Notes: generated by a model from the sequence alone, not told the origin. Counted from the first letter of the stretch, positions 45,081 to 55,034 are shown. The stretch is 64,000 bases of DNA from G963665925 sp963665925 (GCA_963665925.1 OY762511.1:2790001-2854000), one strand, 5' to 3'. Numbers and translations are program-made.

Positions 45081-45084
45081 GAAA

Positions 45085-47209
45085 GTGCGACCAGTGCCTG
45101 AAATAAAGGCATAAGCTACATCTTGGGCTGTCTAAGTCGAAAGACTTTCGGACTGCTCTATCCATTTGGAGTAACCCTACTTGTAGGTGCGCTACAGGTA
45201 ACTGTTAGGTACTAAGCTGCAAGAACAACGTATGAAATCTGTGAGCCTAAAACGGATGGAGTGCTAGGGTAAATACATCACTATGATTAAACTAAATGAA
45301 TCACTGTAAGCTTCGTTAAACGTGAGCAGGGAAATAAGGCTGAAACCCTGTAACCAAAAGGTGTGAGCTGTGGATGTGTGACTTTTTGTATCATATGTCA
45401 AGTGGACTAAGGCTTCGGAGTAAAGGTGGAATCTAAGGTGGTGTGAACTGGCTAAGGTGTAGAACTGGGTAAGACCGTCAGCTCCTGAAAAAGGTAGGTT
45501 TCTCGTAAGAGGAGTACAATGCTAGCGGTTATAGGAAAGCTGGAAAAAGCGAATGTTGGTTTGTAATGAATCAGATAGGGGTTCAAGATTTGCCCTAATA
45601 CGAAAGTGTGCAGACTTCCAGTGGGTCATTTGAAGCGTGAATGGAATGAAACTTTATGAATACTGGAGAGCCAATGAGCATAAAAAAGCAGGCGTCAGTT
45701 AACTACGCCTTGAGGTGGGATTCGGTGGAATGGACCCGCGTCGAGGATAATGTGAATAGACTTCAAGCCAGAATCGCTAAAGCAACTCTAAGAGGCAAAA
45801 GGTATCTGGTGAAGAAATTACAGTATCTGTTAAGAAAATCATACTACGGAAGACTACTCGCTGTAAAGAGGGTAATAAGCAACAAGGGTAAGAAAACAGC
45901 AGGCGTTGATGGCAAGACATGGTCAACATCATCAAGTCGATATAAAGCTGTCCTGATGTTGGGCAATAACCGGTATAAGAGCCAGCCATTAAAACGCGTC
46001 TATATCAAGAAGAAAAACGGTAAAGACCGAGCCCTGGGAATCCCAACAATGTATGACAGAGCCATGCAAGCACTACACATGCTTTGTTTAGATCCTGTTG
46101 GTGAAGTATTGCTTGATAGAACAAGCTTTGGATTTAGAAAGCATAGAGGCACAAAAGATGCCTGTGAGTACTTATTCAAATGCCTATCGAAGAAAGACTC
46201 CGCAAAGTGGGTACTTGAAGGGGATATCAAAGGTTGCTTTGACAATATCAGACACGACTGGATGCTTGAAAATACCCTGATATGTAAACGCACTCTAAAG
46301 CAGTTTCTAAAAAGCGGTTATGTTGAGGACAGACGTCTTTATATGACAAACTCAGGAACACCACAAGGTGGGATTATCTCACCAACCTTAGCAAACTTAA
46401 CGCTAAATGGTTTAGGTAGTCACCTGAAAAACAAATATTGGCGTGGTCATACGGGTCGAGTACACATGAAGTTCAATAAGCACAGACTTAACATAACTGT
46501 GTACGCTGATGATTTCGTAGTAACAGCAAACAATAAAACAGTACTGGAAGATGCAAAGACCATGATTTCAGAGTTTCTAAAAGAGCGTGGTCTAGAGTTA
46601 TCACAAGAGAAAACAGTCATCACACACATAGACCGAGGATTCGATTTTTTAGGTTGGAACTTTAGAAAGTTCAGCAATAAGTTGATTATAAAACCAGCCG
46701 AAGGAAGCATCAAAAGTATTAAGTCAAAGATTCGAGAAGTGGTTAAATCAAGTATGGGGATGAGGCAAGAAGACTTAATCGGTCGACTGAATCCAGTGAT
46801 TAGAGGATGGTGCAACTATCACAATCACATCTGCTCGAAAGAAACCTTTCAAAAGTTGGATTGCTACATATTCTATGAGATATGGAGATGGGCACTTCGA
46901 AGACACAGCAATAAGTCTAAGAATTGGGTCAAAGAAAAGTACTTTGGATCTGAAGAATCGAGAGACTGGATATTCAGAACGGATAGAATAAAACTATATG
47001 TGGCAAGTTCAACAAGAATCATTCGCCACAAACTAATTAAGTTAGCTGCCAATCCGTATCTATATGAATATGATGACTATTATGCGAATAGAGTAACTTG
47101 CAGGTCTTGTAGTTAGACCTGTTGCAGATGGCTTGAGCTGTATGAGGTGAAAGTCTCACGTACAGTTCTTAGGGGAGAAAGGGAGAGTAATCTCCCTGAC
47201 TTACCCGAC
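45085..47209 (+). mobile_element. Group II intron, copy 2
   Basis: 2125 bp, same length as copy 1 and, by eye, the same sequence. 5' exon GTTATACGAAA, again 11 nt from the core G; the 3' exon starts TCAAATTC. Both copies are in the direction of the cassettes. Confidence 0.92.
45656..47116 (+). CDS. ltrA: Group II intron reverse transcriptase/maturase, copy 2
   Basis: 486 aa, identical in translation to the protein at 19998. The same RVT_N, reverse transcriptase (YADD) and GIIM domains. Identity of both the gene and its ribozyme parts points to recent movement or gene conversion. Confidence 0.92.
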   Translation: MNTGEPMSIKKQASVNYALRWDSVEWTRVEDNVNRLQARIAKATLRGKRYLVKKLQYLLRKSYYGRLLAVKRVISNKGKKTAGVDGKTWSTSSSRYKAVLMLGNNRYKSQPLKRVYIKKKNGKDRALGIPTMYDRAMQALHMLCLDPVGEVLLDRTSFGFRKHRGTKDACEYLFKCLSKKDSAKWVLEGDIKGCFDNIRHDWMLENTLICKRTLKQFLKSGYVEDRRLYMTNSGTPQGGIISPTLANLTLNGLGSHLKNKYWRGHTGRVHMKFNKHRLNITVYADDFVVTANNKTVLEDAKTMISEFLKERGLELSQEKTVITHIDRGFDFLGWNFRKFSNKLIIKPAEGSIKSIKSKIREVVKSSMGMRQEDLIGRLNPVIRGWCNYHNHICSKETFQKLDCYIFYEIWRWALRRHSNKSKNWVKEKYFGSEESRDWIFRTDRIKLYVASSTRIIRHKLIKLAANPYLYEYDDYYANRVTCRSCS

Positions 47210-47263
47210 TCAAATTCTACACGAAATAAAATAAAAGTTTTGGAGAGATAAGTAGGTGAAATA

Positions 47264-47635
47264 TTGGCAGGGAAAAACAAACGAGTTGGACGCAGAGGTA
47301 AAAGTCGACCAAAACCAAAGTGGAAAACTATTACAAAGCCTAAGAAAGATTCGAAACGTATTACATGTAGAGATTGTGTTCACAAGTCTGGTGAAAAATG
47401 TATCATTAAGAATGCAAATTTAAAACTAGCAGGATCAATTAATGCGAAAACATGCTCAAGTTTTAAAATTAAAGAATCTTCAACATGGAAGTTAGAAGAA
47501 AATAAGTCTTTCAGTAAACCTTATTATTACAAAGGTAAACACGGTTCTGTAAAGACATCTCAACTTTCGGAAGAAGAGTTAGAAAAGTATAGGAGTCAAA
47601 GTAATAATGAGTCTAAAAAATACTTTGGAATTTGA
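47264..47635 (+). CDS. Small basic protein with Cys-rich zinc-binding motif
   Basis: 123 aa. A basic N-terminus (GKNKRVGRRGKSRPKPKWK) is followed by CRDCVHKSGEKC...KTCSSF, four or five Cys suited to bind one zinc ion. Start TTG 47264 with AGGTGA upstream. It may bind nucleic acid. It lies 19 nt before the 47655 gene, in the cassette that holds intron copy 2; no family recognised. Confidence 0.55.
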   Translation: MAGKNKRVGRRGKSRPKPKWKTITKPKKDSKRITCRDCVHKSGEKCIIKNANLKLAGSINAKTCSSFKIKESSTWKLEENKSFSKPYYYKGKHGSVKTSQLSEEELEKYRSQSNNESKKYFGI

Positions 47636-47654
47636 TTAAACTAGAGGTGAGATT

Positions 47655-48938
47655 ATGATGGAAATTGCACTGTCAGGAGTTGTATCGTATTCAACAGTGG
47701 ATCAGTATAGAAATAATTACTATGTACTAGCGTTTGAGAGTAACTCAAAGGAAATTCACAAAGGGAAAGTTTTTATAGGTTTTAATAGCGATCAAATGTA
47801 TGACTATTTTCGCAAAAATATCGGGAACAAAATAGATATTACAGTTTTCAAGCATATATCGAGTAATAATAAGCCTTACTACACGCTTAAAAATGCGTCA
47901 GAGGTGTCAGAACTAAATGACTCTGAATTAACTGAAAATGAAGATATGTCACTTAGAGAAGATAAAGAAAAAATTATAAAAAAGTACTTTGAAAAAGGTG
48001 TAGATTTTAGTGTTGGAAATATTGTTGTTCACACTAGAACGGTCGGTAGCATTCTCAAGAAGTCAGCATATCTTGAAGTTGAATGTTGGCTTGTTATGGA
48101 CATAGAGGATGGAAAAGCACTTCTTAAGAAAAGTACATATAACAAGGAAAGAACAACAAATATTAAGAATTGCAAAGATTATTACACATGCGAATCTACA
48201 AAAGTATTGAAGTTTATATCAGAGGTTAATTCTCAAAATCTCAATTTCAACCAAGATAGAATTATGGAATTACAAAAGGAGTGTGAATATAATCATACAG
48301 AGGCATTCACACCAGTACATGATCCCAATGAAGTGGTTCCAATGTTCGACTATTTCAATGACAAAGACAAGTTCCGATTAACGATCCAAATTGGTCAGTT
48401 TTTAAAAAGAAAAACTGAATCATGGGTACTTGAATGTGACAATGATTCGCTGGTAACCTATTTTAATGAGTTTGACAGGGAAAAAATAGCAAGAGAGTTT
48501 CTTGATAAATATAGTATTTCGAAATTACTAAGTTATGATTATAATTTTATCTACAAGCCTCAAGAAAGGGATCTAGTCAAAGATATCGCTAGAGAGATTG
48601 ATTTTAAACTACCGAAGCATTATCATAAGCTAGTCGAGAGAGGCAAAATATTAGTTCCATATGAGATATTTCAAAATTATCACAGTATCCATCATATGAA
48701 AGGGCTACATTTTCAAAATCTGGAAAACTATATTAGAGACTATCTCCAAGGTAGTAAACTTGCTTCGTTGAATTTAGATATGAAATCTAATGTTGAAGGA
48801 GTACTAGATGACATTTTATCTGAACATGGGTATCAATTGAAACAAATGGAGTCGAAAGAGGATATGGAACTAATTTTGAAATTCTTATTCCGTGATGAGA
48901 AAATTGATAAGATATTTGAGTTAATTGAGTATGAATAG
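47655..48938 (+). CDS. Unknown 427-aa protein
   Basis: No family recognised. Residues 1-80 look strand-rich (ALSGVVSYSTVDQYRNNYYVL). The middle (FSVGNIVVHTRTVGSILKK) and the C-terminal half are mixed helix. SD AGAGGTGA before ATG 47655/47658. Forms a two-gene cassette with the zinc-binding protein. Confidence 0.6.
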   Translation: MMEIALSGVVSYSTVDQYRNNYYVLAFESNSKEIHKGKVFIGFNSDQMYDYFRKNIGNKIDITVFKHISSNNKPYYTLKNASEVSELNDSELTENEDMSLREDKEKIIKKYFEKGVDFSVGNIVVHTRTVGSILKKSAYLEVECWLVMDIEDGKALLKKSTYNKERTTNIKNCKDYYTCESTKVLKFISEVNSQNLNFNQDRIMELQKECEYNHTEAFTPVHDPNEVVPMFDYFNDKDKFRLTIQIGQFLKRKTESWVLECDNDSLVTYFNEFDREKIAREFLDKYSISKLLSYDYNFIYKPQERDLVKDIAREIDFKLPKHYHKLVERGKILVPYEIFQNYHSIHHMKGLHFQNLENYIRDYLQGSKLASLNLDMKSNVEGVLDDILSEHGYQLKQMESKEDMELILKFLFRDEKIDKIFELIEYE

Positions 48939-48949
48939 AATTTGAAATC

Positions 48950-49074
48950 GTATAACACAGCAGTTCCCAAAATGTCCCTTTGTTTATACGAAGTGGCATT
49001 TTTTATATTCGGTTTATGGTAAAATATAGTATATGAATCATATAAAGTGGGACACTTCGGGAACTGTGGGGTTA
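48950..49074 (+). repeat. attC site 41, class I, damaged at its 3' end by IS256
   Basis: R'' GTATAAC, complementary to the cassette start GTTATAC, L arms CAGTTCCC/GGGAACTG, terminator-like hairpin and TGGTAAAATATA intact. After GGGAACTGTGGG the expected AACGTTA is reduced to GTTA at the IS border, so the site is probably dead. Confidence 0.85.
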
Positions 49075-50412
49075 GTGTCAAATATTGTGCGCAAAAACCA
49101 TCAGAACTCCTTAAGGTTTATGCAGCTTTAAGTTTTTCCTCATAAATCAGGGTTATGACCTTTGAGTCTATATAGCACCTTCCGGTTGACCAGTCTTCAC
49201 TATACTCGATCAAGTAGGAAGTAACTAAGCGTATGTATGAATCGATCGATGGAAAGATTCCAACGACTTTGGTTCTTCTGCGGATCTCGCGGTTCAGACG
49301 CTCGATCATATTGGTAGAGGCGATCTTTCTAGAATCAATCTGTTCGAAATTGAAGAACTGAAGTGAGTCTTCAAGACCTTCTTCAAGAGTCTTGATCGCT
49401 TCTGGATACTTGTGTTCGTAATCATCCATGAAAGTGTATGCATATCTCTTGGCACTATCATAATCAGGCTGAAGCCAGATTTGCTTAAGCTTTGCACCGA
49501 AGGATTTTTTCTGTTTGGCTGGTACATGTGCAATGATATTTCTCATGAAATGCACCTTGCAGCGTTGCCAAGACGATCCTAGAAATGACTTTCGCGCTGC
49601 GCTAACAAGACCCTTATGAGCATCTGAAACAACTAACCAGACACGTTCAATGCCTCGTGCCTTCAGCTTATCAAACAGAGTTGTATAGCTGGCTTCAGAT
49701 TCCTCATACATCGGCTCAACAGCAAGTATATCCCGAGTGCCATCAAGTTTAACTCCGCAAACGACATGAACAGCCATGTTTCTGACATGTCCGTTATCTC
49801 GAATCTTTTCATACAGAGCATCCACCCAAAGAACTGGATATTCTGTGTCGAGATCACGGTTTCGAAATTCTTCAACCTGTTCGTTCAGCTCTTTTGTAAT
49901 GTTGCTCACATGGCCTTTTGAAATCGAATCGATACCAAGACTTTTGGCGAGCTTCTCGATTTTTCTTGTTGAAACACCGTTGACGAATGCTTCCTGAATG
50001 ACGTTCATCAGAGCAGCTTCGGAACGCTTTCGTTCTGTCACAAAGAAGGGGATATAGCCGCCTTTTCGAGGTTTTGGTACCATGAGATACATAGTTCCCA
50101 TGCGAGTGTCAAAGCGTCTTGGACGGTATCCTGCTCGATATCCGTTTCGAGATCCTGAACGCTCTGATTTATCTGCACCAAGCCGATTGGAGAGTTCAAC
50201 CTCCATCATTTGCTCGCAGAGCCACTTAAGCATTTCAAGCATGGGATCTTCTTCAGTAACAAACTTCAGTAGCATTTTTTCAAAAGGTAAGGTAGAATTT
50301 TGGTAAGCCATCGGTTTATCAACTCCTATTCAGGTTCTCTAGACAATTACCTTTTCGGAGTTACCGGTGGCTTTTCCTTTTTCTATTAACTTTTGCGCAC
50401 TTTATTTTACGC
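49075..50412 (-). mobile_element. IS256-family insertion sequence
   Basis: About 1338 bp. Terminal repeats share GTGCGCAAAA: GTGTCAAATATTGTGCGC at the left, GCGTAAAATAAAGTGCGC on the complement of the right end. No 8-9-bp target duplication is visible: the left flank is attC 41 and the right flank is group II intron relic, so DNA was lost or rearranged at this IS. Confidence 0.82.
49118..50311 (-). CDS. IS256-family (mutator-type) transposase
   Basis: 397 aa. GSRNGYRAGYRPRRFDTRMG, the DDE domain with PVLWVDALYEKIRD (first Asp), WLVVSDAHKGL (second Asp), WQRCKVHFMRNI (the conserved C-x2-H motif) and ASTNMIERLNREIRRRTKVVGIFP (Glu region). Full length for the family, so likely functional. Confidence 0.93.
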   Translation of the reverse strand: MAYQNSTLPFEKMLLKFVTEEDPMLEMLKWLCEQMMEVELSNRLGADKSERSGSRNGYRAGYRPRRFDTRMGTMYLMVPKPRKGGYIPFFVTERKRSEAALMNVIQEAFVNGVSTRKIEKLAKSLGIDSISKGHVSNITKELNEQVEEFRNRDLDTEYPVLWVDALYEKIRDNGHVRNMAVHVVCGVKLDGTRDILAVEPMYEESEASYTTLFDKLKARGIERVWLVVSDAHKGLVSAARKSFLGSSWQRCKVHFMRNIIAHVPAKQKKSFGAKLKQIWLQPDYDSAKRYAYTFMDDYEHKYPEAIKTLEEGLEDSLQFFNFEQIDSRKIASTNMIERLNREIRRRTKVVGIFPSIDSYIRLVTSYLIEYSEDWSTGRCYIDSKVITLIYEEKLKAA

Positions 50413-50725
50413 TATCCTGCGAGCCTAAAGTGGATTGACTGCAAAGGTAAATGTATCACTGTTAGCTTATTTAACGCGAGTAGGATAATAAGGCTGAACC
50501 CCCCCTAGCCAAAAGGTATGAGCTAGGGTGTATGACTTTTTATATCGTGCTTTAAATGGACAGAGAATCCGGAGTAAGTGTGGAATCTAAGGTGATATGA
50601 ACTGGCTATAGTGAAGAACTAGGTAAGACCGTCAGCTCCTCATAAAGAGGTAGGCTCTTCGGAAGGAGAGAATATGTTTATGGTTAGAGAATTCTAGAAA
50701 AAGCAATCTTCCTGACTTACCCGAC
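50413..50725 (+). mobile_element. Gutted group II intron relic
   Basis: Parallels the 5' ribozyme region of the intact introns: GCGAGCCTAAAGTGG, GACTTTTTATATCG, GTAAGACCGTCAGCTCC. It then jumps to the last ~20 nt (CTTCCTGACTTACCCGAC), so the maturase gene, domain V and most of domain VI are deleted. The 5' end is cut off by IS256. Sequence differs enough from the intact copies to be an older or different intron. Confidence 0.8.
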
Positions 50726-50756
50726 TTTTCTACTTGGTTATGTGGGAGGTGTAGAG

Positions 50757-51080
50757 ATGGTAAGAACTGCAGTATACCTAATAATAGGAATAGTAATTGA
50801 ATATACAACATTTAATTTTGGATTATATCGACATATTGAGTCCTTTTTCTTTGTATGGGGAGTTTTATATCTAGGGTTATTATTGTTCACATTGCTAAAA
50901 GTAGACACTTCTACATATACCATGAGGTTTAGTAGATTGGGAGTAAACTTCAAAAATAGTAAAGATATAATTGCAGAGCGAAAAACGCTTGAATCGACAA
51001 AGGCTCTATCAAGCACTTTGGCATTCTTGATATGTATGTTTCTAGGAAATGTAGTACTATTTTTTGCTCTTAAGCCATAA
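50757..51080 (+). CDS. Small membrane protein, unknown
   Basis: 107 aa from ATG 50757 (SD GGGAGGTG). Three hydrophobic segments near residues 3-20, 29-48 and 88-104. It follows the intron relic by 31 nt, so it belongs to a cassette whose 5' end was disturbed. Confidence 0.62.
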   Translation: MVRTAVYLIIGIVIEYTTFNFGLYRHIESFFFVWGVLYLGLLLFTLLKVDTSTYTMRFSRLGVNFKNSKDIIAERKTLESTKALSSTLAFLICMFLGNVVLFFALKP

Positions 51081-51125
51081 CTTTTTATATGTAGAATGAT
51101 TGTGATTCTAATGCGAAGAAAACAT

Positions 51126-51252
51126 CACCAAACACACCAATCACCTACCACCCCCTATAGAGACACAGGGGTTGTTTTCTATTAGCATGTGGTAAAATAT
51201 AACATAAGTGTATATAAACATGCGGAATACTCAGGAAGGTCAGATACGCTAA
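51126..51252 (+). repeat. Decayed attC site
   Basis: Retains the order of a class II site: CCCCCTatagagacacAGGGG hairpin, TGGTAAAATATAAC, and a trailing segment. The L arms and the GGGAACGTTA end are mutated beyond function (CGCTAAAC in place of the core). Marks the worn distal end of the array. Confidence 0.65.
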
Positions 51253-51276
51253 ACAAAACTATTCAGGAGGTATACA

Positions 51277-52170
51277 GTGGGAAAGAAGTTAACGTTATAT
51301 CTTATTGATGGAACCGATACTGGACCACGGACCATAGAAATTGGGAATTGGTCTGGAAAAGCAATACACACCCCAAGAGTTGGTTTGCTTACTATGATGG
51401 AAAGAACTGAGTTTGACAATCCAGGCGTATATATTCTGAAGTCAGATCCTCAAGAAGATATTTATAATGAAAGAATATACATGGGTGAATCTGAAAATGT
51501 AAAAAAACGGTTGAAACAACATTTGCGTGATAGTGATAGAGATTTCAAAGAATGTATAATATTTGTCAGTAAAGATGAATTACTGACAAAATCACATATT
51601 AAGTACATTGAGGCAAGATTAATAGATATTGCTGTTAAAGCAAGTAACTCGGAAATTGAAAATGGAAATCAGCCGAATCAGAATTCCTTATCGGAAGCTG
51701 ATATTTCAGATATGGAGTATTTTATTGAGCAGATTAAGATTATACTTCCCACTGTAGGTTATAATTTCATGCTTTCAAGTACGGTTCATAAGGTAAATGA
51801 AAAGAATGAAGCCAGTGAGAACTCCGTAGTATTTAGAATTAGGGGACGGAAAGTAAATGCCAGAATGCACGAAACGGCGGAAGGCTTTGTTGTACTGAAA
51901 GGTTCTGAAGCGGTTCTAACTGCAACAAAGTCGATTCATAATGGTTGGCTCAAAATGCGGCAAAAATTAATTAAGTCTGGAACACTTATAGAAGATAATG
52001 CTGTTTACAAGTTTACCGAGGATACCATATTTAACAGCACGAGTGCAGCGGCTGCAATAATTTTAGGAAGACAAGCTGCTGGTCCAATTGAATGGATAGA
52101 TGACAATCGCAAAAGTTATAAAGAATATGAAAATGAGCGATTGGAGAGCATTCCAGAAAATCCTGAATAG
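51277..52170 (+). CDS. GIY-YIG nuclease-like protein with DUF4357
   Basis: 297 aa from GTG 51277 (SD AGGAGG). PGVYILKS...RIYMGESENVKKRLKQH is the GIY-YIG core (GVY...YMG, then R and H), with a Glu in YIEARLI as metal ligand. The C-terminus NSTSAAAAIILGRQAAGPIEW fits DUF4357, a common partner domain. Probably a DNA endonuclease of defence or repair type; exact role unknown. Confidence 0.75.
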   Translation: MGKKLTLYLIDGTDTGPRTIEIGNWSGKAIHTPRVGLLTMMERTEFDNPGVYILKSDPQEDIYNERIYMGESENVKKRLKQHLRDSDRDFKECIIFVSKDELLTKSHIKYIEARLIDIAVKASNSEIENGNQPNQNSLSEADISDMEYFIEQIKIILPTVGYNFMLSSTVHKVNEKNEASENSVVFRIRGRKVNARMHETAEGFVVLKGSEAVLTATKSIHNGWLKMRQKLIKSGTLIEDNAVYKFTEDTIFNSTSAAAAIILGRQAAGPIEWIDDNRKSYKEYENERLESIPENPE

Positions 52171-52754
52171 CATCCAACTAAAAAACACTGAGATACTTTC
52201 ATAGAGGGTTCTTTTTGAGCAAGTGAGAATGGGTTCACACTAGCAAGGAAGATCGGTCGACAATATAAGTTCTGTTTTGTAAGTCTATGTGAGACGATGC
52301 CTCAATATATGCTGTTAACACTCACTGAAGTAGGAAAGTTGATCAAAAATAAGCGCACCTTGTTTCAAATCCATTTATAAAAGTACAATAAAAATCGCTT
52401 ATATAAAAATTATAAAATGACTGCATATATCCGGAAGATATTTAAGTAAAGCGCGTGTGTTTGCTGAGTAGCTTTCAATTCATAGGACAAATACATGTTC
52501 AAAAGTTGCGTGAACACGTGTAGAAGCAATGAGCCACTAGTGTCAATTTGACTCGAAATTGCTCAAATCTGCAGGCAAGATAGGCTTCTTATTGAGAGGG
52601 TGATTGCCTTAGTTGTTAGAATCCGTGGAGACCAGCTATGAAAAGTCAAACATGAAATAGCATAAAGATTATACAAGCTGCACTCTGTAAAAAAGGCCGC
52701 ACTGAACCAAGCATCCATTCAGATGCTTTTTGAAAATTGAAATTAAGATGTTAG
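52171..52754. other. Gene-free stretch
   Basis: About 580 bp with no SD-supported frame, no attC arms and no repeat I can identify. It separates the GIY-YIG gene from the IS110 element and may include that element's 3' end. Confidence 0.5.
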
Positions 52755-53917
52755 TTATTCAAGGTTAAAAGGTACGTTATCAGTAAGAATTTTATGCAGA
52801 ATACGTACAAGTTTACCGGCACAGTGCCCTAACGCATTGTATTGTGTTCGGCCTTGAGAAGTTTTTAGATTGTAATGCTCGCTAAAGGTCTTGTTGTTGC
52901 GTACCACATTGTGAGCAGCATTAACAAGTGCATAGCGTAAGGTTTTAGAGCCTCGTTTTGACATTCGAGTATTTCTAGCCCTAAAGTTTCCGGACTGGTA
53001 GACAATTGGGTCAAGGCCAGCAAAAGCGAGAAGCTTACCAGGGGTCTGGAATCTGTGAATATCACCGATTTCACCAAGGATCATAGTACCGTTAAGATAA
53101 CCAATACCAGGTACAGTCATGATCACGGAATCTAGGGAAGTCATAATGGATTCAATGTTTTCGTGAACTTCATCAAGCTGTCTATCCAGTAGTTCGATCT
53201 GCTTGATCGTTTGGGCTACTTGCATAGAGATGGTGGTGTCATAGACGCCAACCGACTTCTGTGCTAGAACTCTTAAGTCTGTAGCCGTATCCTTCTTGAA
53301 GTGGCCTCGTGAAGCTTTATCAAGAAGGTTCGCAAGATGAGTCAAATGCATAGAAGCAATCTCGTTAGGTGCGGAGGCCTCTTTGAGCAGCGCATAGCAA
53401 GCTTTTCCGTGAATACCGGACTTGAAGAAGTATTGAAGTTCAGGAAAAATCTGATCAATATATGACGTCAGTTGAATTTTAAGTGATGACCTGGACTTGA
53501 TGAGCTTACGTCTGAACCTGCAGAAGTTTCTAAGCTTCATGATTTCGATATCGCTTTGCGTAACAAATCGATGCGGTTTAAGTGCAAGTGATTTAGCAAT
53601 CAGAAAAGTGTCCACCTTGTCAGTCTTTGTCTTGCGAATGTTATTTTGCGTAGAGAGGACACTTCGATAGGGTTAATGACACAAACCTTGAAATTTAAAT
53701 GAAACAGATAAGATACAAGGTTGTCGCCATAGTGAGCCGTGGATTCAAGACCGATGATGAGACTGTCTTTATCGAATGATTCGATAGAAGCGATCAGTCT
53801 ACAGAAGCCATCATCGTCGTTAGAGAATATAAAAGGCTCAACAAGGATTTCGCCGTCTGAAGATAGGACAGAAGCAGCGTGAGTTTTCTTGGCAATATCA
53901 ATGCCAACGTAAATCAT
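52755..53917 (-). pseudogene. IS110-family transposase, frameshifted
   Basis: The N-terminal part from ATG 53917 (SD AAAGGAGA) has MIYVGIDIAKKTHAA and LESTAHYGDNL, the DEDD RuvC-like half (DEDD_Tnp_IS110). The C-terminal part has the transposase_20 domain: VPGIGYLNGTMILGEIGD and FAGLDPIVYQSG with RMSKRGSKTLR. The frames change near 53640, where CGCAAAATAACATTCGCAAG needs one extra A to read RKNNIRKTKTDKVDTF. A single-base loss in an A run explains it. IS110 elements do not normally frameshift, so it is probably inactive. Confidence 0.8.
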
Positions 53918-54140
53918 AATGCGTCTCCTTTCTTGTATTGACCTGCGATAATCCACCTAGTTTTATCATCATAGACTTGATAGACATAAGGGCTCGGTGG
54001 CACATCCAGCTATAAATGATTCAGATAAAACAGTGGCAATACACTCCATCGAGAAGTCAAGGCTTCAAGGAAAAATCAAAAGTCCACAGGTCTGAACTCA
54101 TTATACGAAACAGGATCAACAAAACGAAAGGAGAGTATGG
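53918..54140 (-). other. Upstream non-coding end of the IS110 element
   Basis: IS110-group elements encode a bridge RNA in the non-coding segment before the recombinase gene. This stretch is in the right place, but I cannot fix its end or fold it here. Confidence 0.35.
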
Positions 54141-54173
54141 TTTTTGCTTCTGTATTAATCATACAAGGTATAT

Positions 54174-54713
54174 ATGAAAGGAAGCCTGCTTGAATTTGGG
54201 AAATACCAATTAAGATTACTGGAAGAAAAAGATGCTGAAGAGTATTATAAATGTGGTTTTGAGTCTCCAGACAGCGAGTCGGCTTATTTTACTGGAACAA
54301 CAGGGCGATTCACGAAGGACCAAATCATGACTTATGTAAGTAAAGTCGTTAGAAATCCAAATCGATATGACTTTTTGATTATTAGGGAAGACGCAATAAT
54401 TGGCGAAGTTGTCCTAACTGATATTGTGAGTAAAAACTGCCATTATAGAATTTGTATATTTAACAAGGCGTATTTTTCAAAAGGAATCGGATTTCATGCA
54501 ACTCGAATGGTCTTGCAGTTTGCATTTCAAGAGTTAGGTCTTGAATCTGTTGAGTTGGAAGTCTTCCCCTTTAACGAACGAGGGATCGCCCTTTATAAGA
54601 AACTGGGATTTGAGATTGTTGGTGAGCTCTTAGACGAAGAAGCAGAAATACCTTATAGGACTATATATGAAATGCGGTTGACAGCAGATCGATTTCACTA
54701 CCAAGAGGACTAA
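54174..54713 (+). CDS. GNAT N-acetyltransferase (RimJ/RimL type)
   Basis: 179 aa. LLEEKDAEEYYKCGF at the start, IIGEVVLTDI, ICIFNKAYFSKGIGFHATRMVL (acetyl-CoA loop, R/Q-x-x-G-x-G-like) and LEVFPFNERGIALYKKLGFEIVGE are the GNAT blocks in order. SD is weak (AAGGTA). First clear chromosomal-type gene right of the IS110 element. Substrate unknown. Confidence 0.8.
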   Translation: MKGSLLEFGKYQLRLLEEKDAEEYYKCGFESPDSESAYFTGTTGRFTKDQIMTYVSKVVRNPNRYDFLIIREDAIIGEVVLTDIVSKNCHYRICIFNKAYFSKGIGFHATRMVLQFAFQELGLESVELEVFPFNERGIALYKKLGFEIVGELLDEEAEIPYRTIYEMRLTADRFHYQED

Positions 54714-54791
54714 GACCCAAGAGAAGTAGTGACGTAATAATTTACTCTGAGTAATAATAATACAATTGGATTTGTAAATCATAACTATCCC

Positions 54792-54915
54792 TCTTAAACC
54801 CTATAGACGCACAAGGGTCCCTTTGTCAACAGCGGGACTATTTTAAACGTAAAACATGGTAGAATATAACATAGGTGTAATAAAGAGTGGGCACTCAACG
54901 AACTGCATAAACTTG
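54792..54915 (+). repeat. Decayed attC or orphan terminator-promoter module
   Basis: GGTCCCtttgtcaacagcGGGAC hairpin then TATTTT, TGGTAGAATATAAC, then GAGTGGGCACTCAACGAACTG and CATAAACTTGC, recognisably the class I order with a ruined core. It lies between the GNAT and transcarbamylase genes and may still drive the latter. Confidence 0.55.
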
Positions 54916-55034
54916 CCTGATGATCGCGCTGGGTGAACTTGAAGATGATTGAATCCAGAAAAAAATCAGTGGGTTTTATCAATAAAGGCACAGCAGACGA
55001 CAGTTCTATTAATAACAGATGACGGGGGTGTACT

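Noticed and set aside
45656..47116. Minus-strand and alternate-frame ORFs inside the group II intron genes
   Set aside because: They shadow the reverse transcriptase, which has all catalytic motifs.
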